From positions 914,195-978,194 of the forward strand of contig MU385721.1 in the NCBI GenBank assembly GCA_022497155.1: a stretch of DNA of 64,000 nucleotides. The letters run 5' to 3'. Made by a program: the position numbers and the translations under genes. The notes beneath the pieces were generated by a model, which was not told the DNA's origin, did not search any database, and worked only from the letters and a program-made list of their open reading frames with translations. This DNA comes from Whalleya microplaca. Taxonomy: Eukaryota; Ascomycota; Sordariomycetes; Xylariales; Xylariaceae. Shown here in pieces: positions 13,601-26,304 of this stretch (its first letter is position 1; each line of letters starts with the position of its first letter).

Positions 13601-15212
13601 TCATCGAGGAGCCCGCTGGAGCGGTTCGGCCGATGGAACAGGGGGGACTAGTCCGGCCCCGCAGGTCGGCGTGGTCATCTGAGCCTTGTGTGACGTACTC
13701 GGGCTGGGGATAGGTCTATGCAGTAGCCTAGGAATAGTAACCCTGATGGTTCGTCTATTCCATGATAGGGCTGGGGGCTGCTTATCCTCACTGCTGTCTT
13801 ATGCGGGAGTGCCTAACAAGCCCAGCAGCCCAGCAGCCCAGCATCGATATTTTGACAGTCTATATTGATACGTACGTAGGAACACAAGCCAGCAAGGTGC
13901 AGATCAAACTCTTCGTCCGTGGCCCCGTTATTCCCGGGTAAGCGCGTATGGCATATCTGGGACAGTTCTGTATGTACCTGGGGTGGAAAGCCCCCTAACG
14001 CAGCATGCGCTTACTGTCTTCCATACTTTCGGAAAAAGCATACATATATGAACGCAGTATCCACGGGCCGAGAGACCAGGATTCAGATCCAGCGTAAGAC
14101 GGCCCGGGAGAGAGAGGCGTTCGAAAGACATGTATGTATGCGCCATCAGCCTTAAACCTATTTGTACGGCATTCATACATCCGAGACATACGCTGAGACA
14201 GGTGTCTCTTAAGTATGCTGTCTATTTCCCTCGTGCATGGAATTTTCCTTCGTAGCGGCGCGCGTGTCTCGACGCAGTAGAGACACGGCTTGCTCATTAC
14301 CGCGGTAGTAGGGAAGTCTAGGCCGTTCATCGATCCATGCTTACTTCGGAACCAGGTGGTCGGGTCTCCGGCGTGGGGGCCGAGAGACGGGAGTTGCATT
14401 TCTTGTTCCTCTCTGATGAAGGCCGTGCGTACACATCCTTGTACGTAGGTATGTATGTAGGTACTATGTACATATATATCTCAGGTGTCTTGTCATGTAA
14501 GGGGTTCGCTAGTATCTTGCACCCGGGCGTTCTTCGCTCTGATCTATGGGGAGACGTTCGCGAATTATATTAAGCGCCATTGACAATTGGATAAAACCAG
14601 TTCCGTACATACATAGATTAGTTGAGTTCTGGGGACTCGTTATATTACTCGTGATTCTGCGTCTTATAGTCAAAACCGATAAAGCGGTCGAGCAGGGGAA
14701 GTAGTGATATAGAAGCCCAGGATGATCCAGATTCCGAATGGGGTTTAATAGCCTCGGTCATTCTCGCGCTATCAGGATCCCGTAGTTAAAGAATGCTAGT
14801 TATTCATTCGGCTCACTCTCATGGGAAACCAGTACTCAGAAAATCGTTCACTGCTTGTACGGACAGTGTCTGGCAAGTACTGTGCTGGGTCTTGGAACTG
14901 ATCTAAAATCAATATCAAGTCAGGAGAACCGCATAGTTCTTAACTTCTCTAAAGCTAATTTACATGTACAAGACGATGCTCAGTATATTTGCCTTTTAGT
15001 TCTCATTAACTCCTTACTCCTATTGCGGTCATATTCGACTCAAATTGCAATATCAGAGGAAGCATCATCAAAAGGCCTGGTAACAGTTCCTCCACCACTC
15101 CCGGTCTCTTATGTAAGCCGCCCCTTCCATTAGAGTCGCTCGATGGCAGATGCAGGGAGCATGGCAGGGAAGACACCTCATCCTCATAACATCCGGGAGA
15201 TGTAACGGGTCT
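10660..15212. other. gene-poor stretch (about 4.6 kb)
   Basis: It lies between the 3' ends of the zinc-ribbon and Clr2 genes. It contains AT-rich runs, palindromic GTAC-rich tracts (about 12070-12115 and 14440-14478) and a small CCCAGCAG triplication (about 13820-13840). Open frames of up to 134 codons occur on both strands but overlap one another, lack family motifs and do not splice into anything convincing. No RNA gene recognised. Confidence 0.5.
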
Positions 15213-17092
15213 TTAAACCTCGACAACACCTGGCCCTACCGGAAGGATAAAATTAGGACCAACAGCTCCCAAGACTGTGACGGCTCGCGACTTCTTCCTT
15301 CCAATGTATGGTCCTCTAGAATCAAAACGATTGTTTAGAGAAGCCTGAATGCCTGGGATGTGGCCTGCTTGCAGCATCTTATCCCAAGCGTCATGCAGTA
15401 TCGGACCCAACTTCTTTGATTCGTAGAACCTTCCTCGTATAGAAGCCTCTCCCCTCTTGACATTACTCGATACTAGAACCCAGTCGAAATGTGTTCCGTG
15501 GCTTCTTTTGACCTCGTCGCGGAAGGCTTTCTCTCGGCGCATTGCTAAAGGCAGTTGGTCTTGATTTGGCACATGATTAGGTGAAGCGGTCTCCTCTAAG
15601 CGCCAGATGTCGCCTTGGAAGAAGAGTCTCTCTCCGTCACTGCTCGTCTCGATAAATATTTCCTTCAAGGCCATCACAATGGGAAGCTGTTTATTCCAAG
15701 AAGGATTTTCTTCTTGTGGTTCAAGCCGGATCCTGACTGCTTCATAAATTCCCACCTTCTCGGCACCCAAAAACACACCTCCAAAATTTTGTCGGCCGGA
15801 GGCATCCTGGAGGTTGGAAGCAGGGTTAAACAAGGAGTAAGAGTGATCTATACGGGACGCCGCTATCTTTGAAGCTTCAAGGCCGAGAACCTCTCGTTTG
15901 TGCTGGTCTTCGCCCGCAAGTTGAGCCTGGACATTTTGCCAGTCGATGGATTCCATTGGTTGATCACCTAGATGCTGGAGAGTCGGATTTACAGCAGGAA
16001 CACTGAATGCTAAGAATGGCCGCATGTCAGGATCGGGCTTGACTACATTTGAAGTAGGCAGGTATGGGTGAGCAAGAGGGTTGATGAGGTTTTTCGGGGG
16101 AGTAGATGTGGCCGGATCTGCAGCAACGACTTTGAGAACGATTCCAATGCGCCAGGTGTTACTGTTTTTATACCACACGACTTCACCCACTTTGAAGAGC
16201 ACAGTCTCGTCATTCTGAGGCGGCAAGGTGCTCGTTGCAGGAACCGGAGCCGGGGCTATTAGAGTCGATGCAACTGGCGAAGGTTGCGCCCTGTTAGGAA
16301 CCTCAGGGGGAGGTACAGGTGTAACCTTCCTTATAGTAGGACTACTAGTAGACTTCGTTTTAGTTGCAGATGCAGCAGTAGGTCCTACTTTCTTTGCCAC
16401 AGTCCTGCTGATAATTGCTGAGGCAGGAGGAGAACTAGTGTGTGCAGCTGAAGGGCCAGCTGAAGGAGGTACATTTTCCGCCAGAGTGGCTGTTCCCAGT
16501 CTCTGTGCAGATTCTGGAGGTAGATATGCAGCACGGCAAAGATTGCAAGAACATTGTTTCTTGTCATTAGTGCCAGTTAATAGCCAGAGAAGGTGAGGAA
16601 AGAAGTCAGCTGGAGTTCTGAAACATCTTGGAGCTGGCTTCTTCCCCCCTTTGGCGGCTTCCTTGGCCTCTCCGGCACTCTTGGGATACCCGTACAAGTA
16701 TACATCCTGGCGGGTTGCTGAAGAAGCGCTGGTGAACATAAGGCATAGGCGAAGATTGGATTAACTTACTATTATTACTTCGGGCGCCAACGCGGAGATG
16801 ATAATGCTCTGGCAGTGCCACCAAGTCGAAAGAGAGGTCTGAAGGAGATTAGCATGGTTCGTTATCCAGGAGCAAACCACTAACCTGTGCCGGGGTAGAA
16901 CTGGTTTCGCAGCATCTCGCCAAGCCTGCTTCTCCAATACGCCTCAGCCTCCAAGCCAACGCGTTTTAGATCATCAGGAAAGTCAGATTCATCGAATTTC
17001 TGGCCATCGGTGTTTGTAACCATAAATTCGCGCTTCTGCTGGTCATTCTCGTTGCCCACTGATGTGGCCCTTGCCGTTTTTCGACTCGCCAT
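15213..17092 (-). CDS. clr2: Cryptic loci regulator 2 (Clr2)-like heterochromatin silencing protein
   Basis: Exons 16885-17092, 16770-16838 and 15213-16717 (introns 46 and 52 nt) give 593 aa, close to S. pombe Clr2. In fission yeast Clr2 is part of SHREC (Clr1-Clr2-Clr3-Mit1), which deacetylates histone H3 and silences heterochromatin. Here the N-terminal region contains DVYLYGYPKS followed by PADFFPHLLWLLTG and a CSCNLC cysteine pair, as in the Clr2 transcription-silencing domain. A low-complexity Ser/Pro/Thr/Ala linker (roughly residues 150-260) precedes VLFKVGEVVWYKN and a long C-terminal Clr2 domain with VRIRLEPQEENPSW and FFQGDIWRLEE. For intron 2 I chose the acceptor that keeps frame (TTCAG before CAACCCGCC). 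Start is MASRKTARA; a GTG two codons upstream is unlikely. The family call is from motif resemblance; membership of a SHREC complex in this fungus is inferred. Confidence 0.85.
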
Positions 17093-18367
17093 AGTCACCA
17101 GGGTCTAAAGTGCCAGGCTTGGGCTATTCAACGAGGGAGGGATGTTGACAGGAATGAAGGTCAGAATGCGCCAAATGCCCATCAAAACACTGAGCTAGCA
17201 GGGCCCACATGCCGCAGCGAGACGAACGGTACCTAGAGATGTACGTTGCCAATCAGGAAAGATTGGTACTAGATAGATGACTAGCATTCATATAAGGCTT
17301 ACTTAGATCCGAGGCGCTGGGGACACTGTTCGAATATCATGTTAATGAAGACTGCCAATTGGTGGAAGCTGGGAAGAGATCTACACCAAAGAAAAAACTG
17401 CGCCACAGGTATCTGTACCCCAGATACAGTTGATAAATACATACATTACATATATGCATATTCTGTAGACTAGCTGCTTTCTACAGTAACAAAGCCCTCC
17501 CCGCTAACCTTAGGTACCTACGTTCCCGACAGGTCAATAAGATAGGTAGCAGCATCATTCCTGTGTATCATGTTATCAACTAGATAGGTAATTTGTGTTT
17601 GGACCTTTATGCATGTATTGCGTGTATATGTTGTTCTTTGTACAGTGAGTGAACGTTCGCATGCGGCCAGAAATTTCAGGTGCTATCCGAGTAACCCACC
17701 TACAACATGACCTTTGATTTTCAGCCATGTCACCGTCGCATGCGTTCTCACAATGATACTTTCAATGAATCCACTGATATATATTATCATTATTTCCAGT
17801 TGCTAGCGAAGAGGAGCGCTTGTACGCCCGGAGTAAACTCTGGTATTGATTTCTGCTGACTGAAACTAATCGCAATCATAGATACACCTTGATGTCCTGC
17901 CCGAAGCCTCGAGGTCTCGTCTTCCCTTCATTTAAAACCTACTTTTGACGATGTCATAGGTACCAATGAGATGTGCGGTGTTCATGTGGAAAGACCAAGG
18001 AAATGTCTTAAAGCATTGATTATTCAGAATGTGCCAAGGACAAGAAATGCGAATCGGCTGTCGTCCAAGTGGACTACTTCGAGCTCTTCTATCAATCAGA
18101 ACCGTTGATGAGCATCCATCACGCTGTAATAAGTTGTGGCGCAGCAGAGCACGTTCTGATTTCTGCCGCTGTCGGTGGATCAATCGTCATCGTCAAGACA
18201 GTATAGTGGGGGGCCAGCTCCGAAAGAATTTCCGCGCAACTCAGTAGAGTGAATAATAGAGTCATTTTCTCCTATTTTCCTCATAGAATCTATAGAATTA
18301 CTATATAGAGAGCAGCGAGGAAACACCGCAAACCCCAGGAGAACTAACCCTCTTAACCTACTGCATC
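17093..18367. other. divergent intergenic region between clr2 and a phosphatase-family gene
   Basis: About 1.3 kb separates two genes transcribed away from each other, so both promoters should lie here. There is a GGTACCTA tract at about 17512-17520 and several TATATA runs, but no motif I can assign to a regulator and no further gene. Confidence 0.5.
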
Positions 18368-19269
18368 ATGGCACCAAATTCTCGCCTTATTCTCACCCGC
18401 CACGCTCAAGCCGAGCACAATGTCGATCTTGATTATAGTAGTATGTTGCGGTCCTGCCTTGACCTTCTTGAAGCCGAAACTGACGTATGAACTAAAGTCG
18501 CCGACGCGCCACTTACACCGCTGGGAAAGAAGCAGGCCGCATCCTTAGCCACTCAAATTCCAGACCTACAAAAGGAGGCCGACCTGGTGGTATCGTCGCC
18601 GTTAAGACGGACTCTGCAGACCACCTATCTAGGCTGGGGTCCAGCTACCGCGAGGCTGGGCGGTCTCAAGAACGTCATCTGCCTCCCGGAAGCGCAAGAA
18701 GTAAGTAAAATTCAGGGCCATATATTGCCCTTCTGTCCTATTTCAGGGGTAAAGACTCTGTCAAGGTATATTTGGGAGTTTAACACTCCTGGGACAGGTC
18801 TTAGAACTCGCATTTATTCGCCGACTTGTGTAGGGGGAGGACAAGCTAACTCTAGATGCTTTAGTGCAACAGCCTCCCCTGCGACACAGGCTCCCCGCGA
18901 GAGGTATTAGAGGCTGACCCGGAGTTCGCTGTCTTCAACCTCGATCCACTGAAGCCCGAGTGGACTAGCAAGGAGGGCTTCTGGGCACCTACTGAAGCCG
19001 CTCTCAACAACCGCGCGAAATGGGTGCGTAAGTTCTTGCGCGAGCGGCCTGAGAAGAACATCGTTCTTGTCTCACACGGAGACATCCTCAGGCGTATCAC
19101 GGCGGACCCAACGGGGATTAGCACTTACCCCTGGAAGAACGCCGAGGTGCGCATCTTTGAGTTTGATCCCAAGTATGTCGATACTGAGGACTGCTGGATT
19201 TACCAGAAAGAGAATGTGGCGGCTGCTGGTGGGTACGGTCTAACGAGTACGGATCTCGATTTTGCGTAA
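18368..19269 (+). CDS. Histidine phosphatase superfamily protein (phosphoglycerate-mutase-like)
   Basis: Exons 18368-18440, 18498-18700 and 18865-19269 give 226 aa. The catalytic RHG-type motif is RHAQAEHN (about residues 10-17), with the second catalytic histidine in LVSHGD near residue 155. The stretch SSPLRRTLQTTYLGW carries the usual phosphate-pocket arginine. CNSLPCDTGSPREVLEADP is typical of the fungal cytosolic branch of this superfamily related to yeast Pmu1, rather than of glycolytic phosphoglycerate mutase. Reaction: phosphomonoester hydrolysis through a phosphohistidine; substrate unknown. Intron 2 is long (164 nt) and phase 0, with a GCTAAC branch site near its end; it must be removed because the unspliced frame stops. 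No signal peptide is visible, so probably cytosolic. Confidence 0.88.
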
Positions 19270-20495
19270 AGGGGTGGAAGGATAGATATAGACGGAGATT
19301 GCCAATACTCACCCCTCATGGATAGAGCATAGCCTTCTTATAGATAACAGAACCCGGGTGTTTTATAATATTAACAGGAGCATCGCTTCTTGAGTTCATC
19401 CTTGTGGGGATATGATTCATTGCCAAATGCTTCTGATTCTCCTACAATGATTGGAAATTGTGTGCCATCGGCTTGGGCGGACATTGAGTTCCTTGCTATC
19501 CAGAGAAATATACCATATATAGTCCAACTAGGGATAATGACCATACTACCTACTTCCACGTCATAAGGCCGTAATCCGGATGACAGATAATTGCCTACTT
19601 CTTGTCATGGGTTCAGCTTGATCAAGGGTCGCTTAATAGTCCCTAGTTTCACAGTTGCCTCGTGTATCTGAAGGTTTCCCATCATTTATTCACACAACCT
19701 TAACAAGCATAGGAAGGTGCTTTTATGTTCCAGTTTATTTTATTTTTTATTTTTATTTTTTTTTTTTTTTTTTTTGGCTTTCAGGGGTCTGGTAAGGCAA
19801 CTCTCAGTCTTTCACAATGCTTTTAGGAGCTGATAAACCCTGTTCTTGACAACAAAAATTACTCTATGTCGCAGGCACTCTAGTAGTGCAAGTAGTACAA
19901 ATACTCGCGATCTTTCCGCTATGATGCAGCTTAGAATACGGAAGTATGATAATTTTGCTACATCATGTGCACGTATTTCCCGTTAGCTAGTTGTCATTCG
20001 CTCTTTGAACATATCTTCTGGTATTTATATGACTGGGAACCTTGGAGGGTGGATGGGTTCACTGGGCAATTTGCATGGCTCATAATGGCTTCCTAATTAA
20101 TCAAAGAGAGTGAGTAAAGTAAGGTACTCTATGCAGGTTGTTGCTATGTTGGACATGTCATTTGGGCATGGAGTGTGGTCCATGCAATATCAGTACCATG
20201 AGTCTAGTCACTCCAAGGTCAGTAAAAAATCGCGTCAACCATTATCTCTGAAGTGCCATGTCCATGCCCTGTTCATTGGATCTACCTTCATTGTGCGTCC
20301 TTTCACACTTGTGACTCTATTGATACGTACCTCCTGACTCACCCATCCTCCATCTCATTTGACCGCAGCAGACACCGGGTAATTTTCCTTCCATCCCATA
20401 GATGTGCCTCTTTCTGACATTAAGCCTAGCAGTAAACAATACCATCGATTGAACCAGAAGGACCTCAGCTGACTCTCACGCATTGTCGCAGCACT
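19270..20495. other. intergenic region with a T-rich tract
   Basis: About 1.2 kb between two plus-strand genes. It holds a T-rich run (19734-19775) and nothing else I recognise; short open frames show no family signal. Confidence 0.5.
19734..19775. repeat. poly(T)-rich tract
   Basis: Forty-two bases of almost pure T with four interrupting A residues, ending in an uninterrupted run of more than 20 T. It is on the transcribed strand 465 bp after the phosphatase-family stop codon. It could be a simple repeat or the tail of an old retroelement insertion in reverse orientation; I saw no target-site duplication. Confidence 0.8.
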
Positions 20496-21761
20496 ATGCC
20501 AGAACCCCAAGACACAAGCGGTGCAAAAGACAGCACCCTGTCATCTCTTATGGGGCAAATGACAGTCGAAGATGACATCCCATCTGAAAATATGAACGAT
20601 ACGCAAAATCGCAATTTCGACGAGGCAAACGAGCTGTCGCATAGAGGTTTTGATGGCAGTAATGAAGACCAAAGTGAGCAGCCAGGCCTTTCCCCCCTCG
20701 TTATTGCTAATGCAGATTAGATATCCAGCAACTGTTTGAGATCAAGCGTTGTGAGAAAGGACTCGGTATTTTTGCTGTCCGCGGCATTAGGCGTGGTACC
20801 CGGTTGTTCTCCGAGCCTCCGCTTCTGTTGTTTTCACAGGGGGAAGATGAAGATCTCGATTGGGGCGAATACATAAAGAAAAAATTCGATCAGTTACGAC
20901 AGGAGGAACAGGAGGTTTACCTTTCTCTAGCGTACCACCTTGATTTAGTCACCGAAGAAATAGTTCAGACTATTAACAACAGAATTGCCGAGTCGGCCAG
21001 ATACGATAGCAAAGAAAGCCGCGAACTTGCCGTGGAAGAACAGATCAGGCTGGTAGCGATTTACGACACGAACAACGCATGCGTGAGCTCTGTCAATCAG
21101 CCTCCTACCGACTTCGGGATTTTCCCGATCTTCTCGAAGGCCAATCACTCGTGCACCCCAAATGCTTATTGGTCATATAACCCCGAGGCTCGAAGAATGA
21201 CAGTCCATGCTATCCGGGACCTGGCACCTGGCGAAGAGATACTAGTCTCCTACTGTGATCTATTGCAGCCTGCTTGGGGCCGTGCTCAGGAATTTCAACG
21301 TTACTGCTTCCAGTGTACCTGCGAAGCATGTGAAGGCGAATTGAAGGCGGTCCACGACGAGCGTCGCCAGCGGCTTTCCGATATTGATGCAATACTCCAA
21401 GCTTACAAAATGCGTGAGGGATACAGGAAACTTAAACCGTCCTTGTTGTCAAGTGTTCCTGGGGATGATAAGAAGGCTGCCATCCTGTCCGATGAAGCTG
21501 TCCTACTGACGAAAGAAGAAGGCCTCGTTGGCCTTGAGCTTACTATGGCGTGAGTATTCTTCCCGGATTTCGATTACAGTGTCAAGTATTACTTCTGTGC
21601 TAACTTAGACCATCAACAGCTATCAGACAAGCGCTTTATATCACGGCTTATGTGGTGAACACGTTGAAGCTACCGAATATGATAATATGGCTGTCGAGAA
21701 TGCGCGAGCCTGTGTAGGGGACGATGTTGACCTTCGAGTTATTGGATTGAAGTGCGGCTGA
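20496..21761 (+). CDS. SET-domain protein (SMYD/SET5-like lysine methyltransferase fold)
   Basis: Exons 20496-20673, 20721-21549 and 21620-21761 (introns 47 and 70 nt) give 382 aa. A disordered acidic N-terminus (about 60 aa) precedes the SET domain. It opens with CEKGLGIFAVRGIRRGTRLF (SET-N) and contains the core motif ANHSCTPNA near residue 200, which forms the SAM pseudoknot, then GEEILVSYCD near residue 235. CFQCTCEAC follows, a post-SET-like zinc cluster. This matches the large fungal SET family that also includes many uncharacterised cytosolic proteins; substrate (histone or non-histone) cannot be told from sequence. Predicted reaction: SAM-dependent protein lysine methylation. The first intron is required because exon 1 runs into a TAG three codons before the conserved frame begins. 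Confidence 0.88.
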
Positions 21762-23868
21762 CAAAACAGGGAGCTGGTCAATGTCCCACACCCTTGACTA
21801 TATAGGCAGGGCAGAGCCCTGTCTGTAGTGAGATAGACGGACACGTTTCGTGGTGCTTCACTCTGCGCACAAGATTGAATTTACACTAAAAACAAATATC
21901 TCTTCAACGAAGCTATCTGTGTGTATATATGTGTTGTCGTTGATGATGTGATTAGGGTTGGGGCGAGCGCGAGACTGCTTAGTCAGCTATCCGCCTTTGA
22001 CCCTGCTAGGAGTCTAGGGATAATAATTCCCTAATAATGAATAATAAATGCGTAGTTCATATGAATGATAAAACTGTAGTGATATATAGAGAAGGAGTAC
22101 CAGCGAGAGACTTAAATAAGTGTGATGGAGATGAAAATACGCAGAGGGGCAAAGACATCGAGGGCTGTATAATAGCAGAGGTAGTATGTAGATAATATCG
22201 AAGCAGCAGAAATATATTTATAGACAGATGATACCTGATAGCAACTGTTACTGGAGTCCCTAAAGCTTTAGCAGACCAGTGTATTACAGGCTTCATGTGT
22301 AACAAGGGCTGTGGTCAGGGCTTGGAATATCTCAGTTTAGCTAATAATTCTTTAGGACTTCTGAGGGTTCTTGCTGTTCTAAATCTAATGGTCAACGACA
22401 GGTCCTTATATAGACCTTCTGCCGAAGTACGTATTCCTGGTACGTATCTCGTCTGTTGCCGATGTAGCTGTCATTACGTTACCATACCTTTTGTTTGGTA
22501 GTCATACATTCCAATAGTATCGAATAACATCCAACAGCACCCAATATATGTACTCTTGCAGCATTCCTGCATCTCGTATAGCTTCCAACAGGTCTTGGCT
22601 CTAATCCCGTGTGACATCATGTATGACCATTAGTGCCGCGCCTGGTGATACATCCAAAATTGGTTCAATGATATCACATTGAATTCCTCTGCTAATTTAT
22701 CAAACCATATGAGAAGCCGGGGTTTAAGGTAGAGAATATTATTGCAAATTCCTCTTGAGTTTTGGGTCCCATTTCCCCTGGGCTCGTTTCATGTATACCT
22801 TCAATATGCCTAGTAGCATTGTGAGAACTGGCCAATTGGTAGCATTGGCATTACCATAGGTAAAGCGAAGAAAATCCAGCAATTAATACACCATGAACCT
22901 CATTAGGATACAGTACCATCGAGGTGCTATGCGTATTTTATATGCGCCATCAGTTTGTGGGATGCCTCTCCCTATTATTGAGTGTGCCAAGGAGAAAAGG
23001 AGTAGAGAGGTTAGGTCAGTGTGTAGCGGCCTATCCCATCATGTTGGTCTTCTGAGAATATTCAGCGTATTCAAAATGTAAACAAGACAAGATTGGAGTG
23101 TGCTTCAAACTACTGATGCCCTCTGTGACCTTTCGGATGCCTTTTATATCTGAGACTGAAAACCAATACCTACAAGTATCTAAATTTTATCTGACTCGAT
23201 AACGATCTAAGAATATATAAATGATAGTGTGACCTCAATATAGGGTGCTTTTCGGCAGGAACGACGCAATATTCCACATCTGTTACGCAGGTAGGCGGTG
23301 ATACTCACAACTCTGACCTAGAACCACCATTATTGCTTGGTGTAATTGTATTTCGATGAATTAAACCACGAAGCAGTATTCAAATGAGCAAGGACAACGA
23401 AGATGGGTGAAGCCGCCAGAAAGAACGCAAAACCCACCAGGATGGTATTTGGATACATTCATTTGATAGGAATTTAAGAATAACATATTTAGTGTGAATT
23501 ATGTGTTTTCCCCGCTGGCGGAAATAGTAAGACCTGTATCGGAATACTAGCGGTGATAGAGCATGAGAAAGGAGATATGGAGTAAGCAAGGGGAGTGAAA
23601 CTCGATACTGTCAGCACTTTATGTAGGTATGGTAGAGGGAATAGTTATTCTATTTGGTCAATCCTATTATTTTGCTTCATAATTGAAAGGTAACAAATAA
23701 TACAGCACATAATGATTATGAAATTTTATTCATATACCATTCTATCTAAGGTCCTCCACAACTCATCGATTGTATTCCCAACCTACGCTCTACTTCATCC
23801 ATTTATGGGTCGCCCCTTTCTTCTTGATTTCCCAACTTTCTGTATTCACAATCATCGGATTTCTCTGA
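21762..23868. other. AT-rich region between two convergent genes
   Basis: About 2.1 kb between the 3' ends of the SET gene and the dioxygenase-like gene. Moderately AT-rich, with stops in all frames and no recognisable gene, RNA or clear repeat. Confidence 0.5.
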
Positions 23869-26027
23869 TTAGTAGTCCGGGCTGCTATCTGAAGACGAAT
23901 GTAGAGCTCCAGATCCATGAACCATGGTGTCTATAACTTGGTCAGCTCCCGAGTGTAATCTTCAAACATCTCGAAAGATTATCGAAGAATGGCCTAAACT
24001 GGAATAACTTACTCGTCCATTCAATGGTATCATCGTGGTCGTCATCTCCCTTATTCACGCATGGTGCATCCCAATCCTCAGAAGAGTCTGAATGCGATTC
24101 ATATTCCTGCTCAACGTGCCCACTTGCTTTATCACTGGTGCCACTGTCGCCATGTTCCTCGGTGAGTTGGATTTCCACATTTGGCAATGGTGTGCTGCGT
24201 CCAATATTTCTCCATATGTAGCGTTTGGTGCTTTCGTGGTTGGTCCCAATTAGAAAGAAACGTGTTCCCGAATAGTCGGTGACCAGGTGGTCGAGCACAT
24301 CACCGGCAATCACAGCACATGTCCCAGGAACATAGGGGACTTTCAGCCCGAACTGAGGAAGACACAAATTTCCCCCTATGATGGTTGATTAGTAGCCTGA
24401 AGACGAATATGAGCATGAATACATAGTCAGGGCGCACCTTTGTAGTCCCCTAAGGTCACCAGGCCAGCCATTCCACCAGCGATGTCATTCGTATCGCTAT
24501 GTCGTTGTGTATATCCATTGACGCCAAGCACAAAAAGACTGATGAAATCCTCCTCGTCTGTTCTCATGCGATAATATTCCGGGAGGTTTTCTATGATGTC
24601 GCGGCAGTCCTGATAATGGTTTGGATCAAGATTTCTCATAAGAAAACCTAGTAAACTAGTTGTTGTCCCGAGAACGGCCTCCAGAAACTCTGGGTATAAC
24701 GCGCATACATTCTTTTGGTCGCGACTCCTTCCAAATATCGAATCGTCACTGCGATGCAGCTCTTGACCGTTCCTCTTTCCCTGTTCCGTCCAACAGCCAT
24801 AGTGCATGACGACCATCTTCGCATTGGGAAGATTGTCGACTGTGACTTGAGACATATCGAGCTCAGGGTGCAGTCGACGAACATGCTTGTCCAGGGTATG
24901 TCGTTGTGTTTCAGGCGCCGGTAGAGGGCAATAGAATGACCATAAATCTAAGCTACGAATGAGTAGTTCCATGATTTCTTGGCCAAATAGAAGTTGGGTG
25001 AATTTCTCGATGCTGGCGAAGATAACACGGCGATGCCTGTCAATTATAATGAGAATATCATCTTCGATGAGTTCCCAGACTTGTTCTGCCGCGACCTGGT
25101 CGCATACGTAATTTCGAAAGTAGTCGGTATCTCGTAGAGTATTTCTCCAAGATCCTGGCCAGTATTCTCGAATAACGCGTAAATGCTCCGTTAAAGCCTT
25201 GTCATCCTGTTTCGCAAGGTGTCGGCACTCGATACGCTGTTCTTTGTTCATCTGCATCCAGTAACGATCTCGGGCATCTGCTCGAAGTTGAAGGAAGTAT
25301 CGCTTCTTACCGGCCTTCGAATTCGGGATTAGTTGTGGGCTTTCATGCCGGATGCTAGCCATCAAATACTGTTGGACACTGATAGGCATTTCTCCTTCGC
25401 CAATGAGTTCTTCGGTCTTCTCGGCGGCAGCACGTGCTCTGTTCGAACGTTTAAAAGAGTTGCGATCATCCTTATCAACATCCTTTGCTTGAAGAATCCG
25501 AACAGATTTGCCGCGTACGGAAAATCGAATGGCTAGTTCATTGGAGTTGTCGCACATCGTTGTAACTTTTCCTTCATCTGCCAATTCCGCAACGAGAGTC
25601 TCTGGACCTATACGTGACACGTCCCGTAAAAGTTTCTCGATGGCATTAATCTGGTCGGTCTGATTCTGTTTTCTCTCAAGGAGCTGCTTGAAGATTGGCC
25701 TGAGGACGGAGAACTGGCCCAAATATTAGCATAACATTCAGCTTCCTAGAACCCTAGCACTATTTTTCGACTCACCATTGCAATATCTCGTGGGTGGCCT
25801 ATGTTGCCTGCCCACGAGGGATAAACACCGTAAGGGTCACCAGGAATGTGTGTCTTTCGTTTACCAAGGGTAATGAGGCCCGTTCTTTCCTGTTCCTCTT
25901 TGGAGAGCTGGTTCAAGCGCTTGATACGCCTAGTACGATAGTCGTGGTTATTAGATCGCCCAAGCAGCGATTCTATGATTTCGTGGTCCGGTATTGACGC
26001 AGGCGCATCAGCGCGATGGTAAGGCAT
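23869..26027 (-). CDS. Putative 2OG-Fe(II) dioxygenase, fungal TET/JBP-like
   Basis: Four exons, 25776-26027, 24438-25713, 24013-24375 and 23869-23930, joined by three introns with GTGAGT, GTGCGC and GTAAGT donors, give 650 aa with consistent phases. The first 480 or so residues match nothing I know and are basic and helical in character. The C-terminal part looks like a double-stranded beta-helix dioxygenase: HSD at residues 489-491 (HxD iron ligands), then GGNLCLPQFGLKVPYVPG, a distal histidine at 539 (LDHLV) and arginine 548 nine residues later (2-oxoglutarate carboxylate). This order and the 'GGxLxLPxxGxxxPYxPG' block recall fungal TET/JBP-like proteins, which oxidise 5-methylpyrimidines in nucleic acid. 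An acidic Ser/Glu tail follows. The last exon rests only on the strong GTAAGT donor; reading through would stop at 23942. Substrate is inferred; a protein or small-molecule oxygenase remains possible. Confidence 0.7.
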
Positions 26028-26304
26028 TGTGAAGAGCGGGCCGAAAGGCAACAGAAATGTATGCAGGGCGACAATACAATTGAAACAAAGATCTCAGGAT
26101 CAATTGCGCAATATTTAGGCAATCAAAGATACGATTGATAGTGAGAAAGCGATGAGCATATGCACCTGAAATTGAGTTGTTTGCCTGAGGTACAATGGCT
26201 GGATTCCTCTAGGAGGATGCTGCATGCTCCCGAAAGCTCTTCACCGACTAAATGCAACACCAGTAGGTACCTGTCCTGCCCCTAATCAAGACTCACTGAA
26301 CTAA

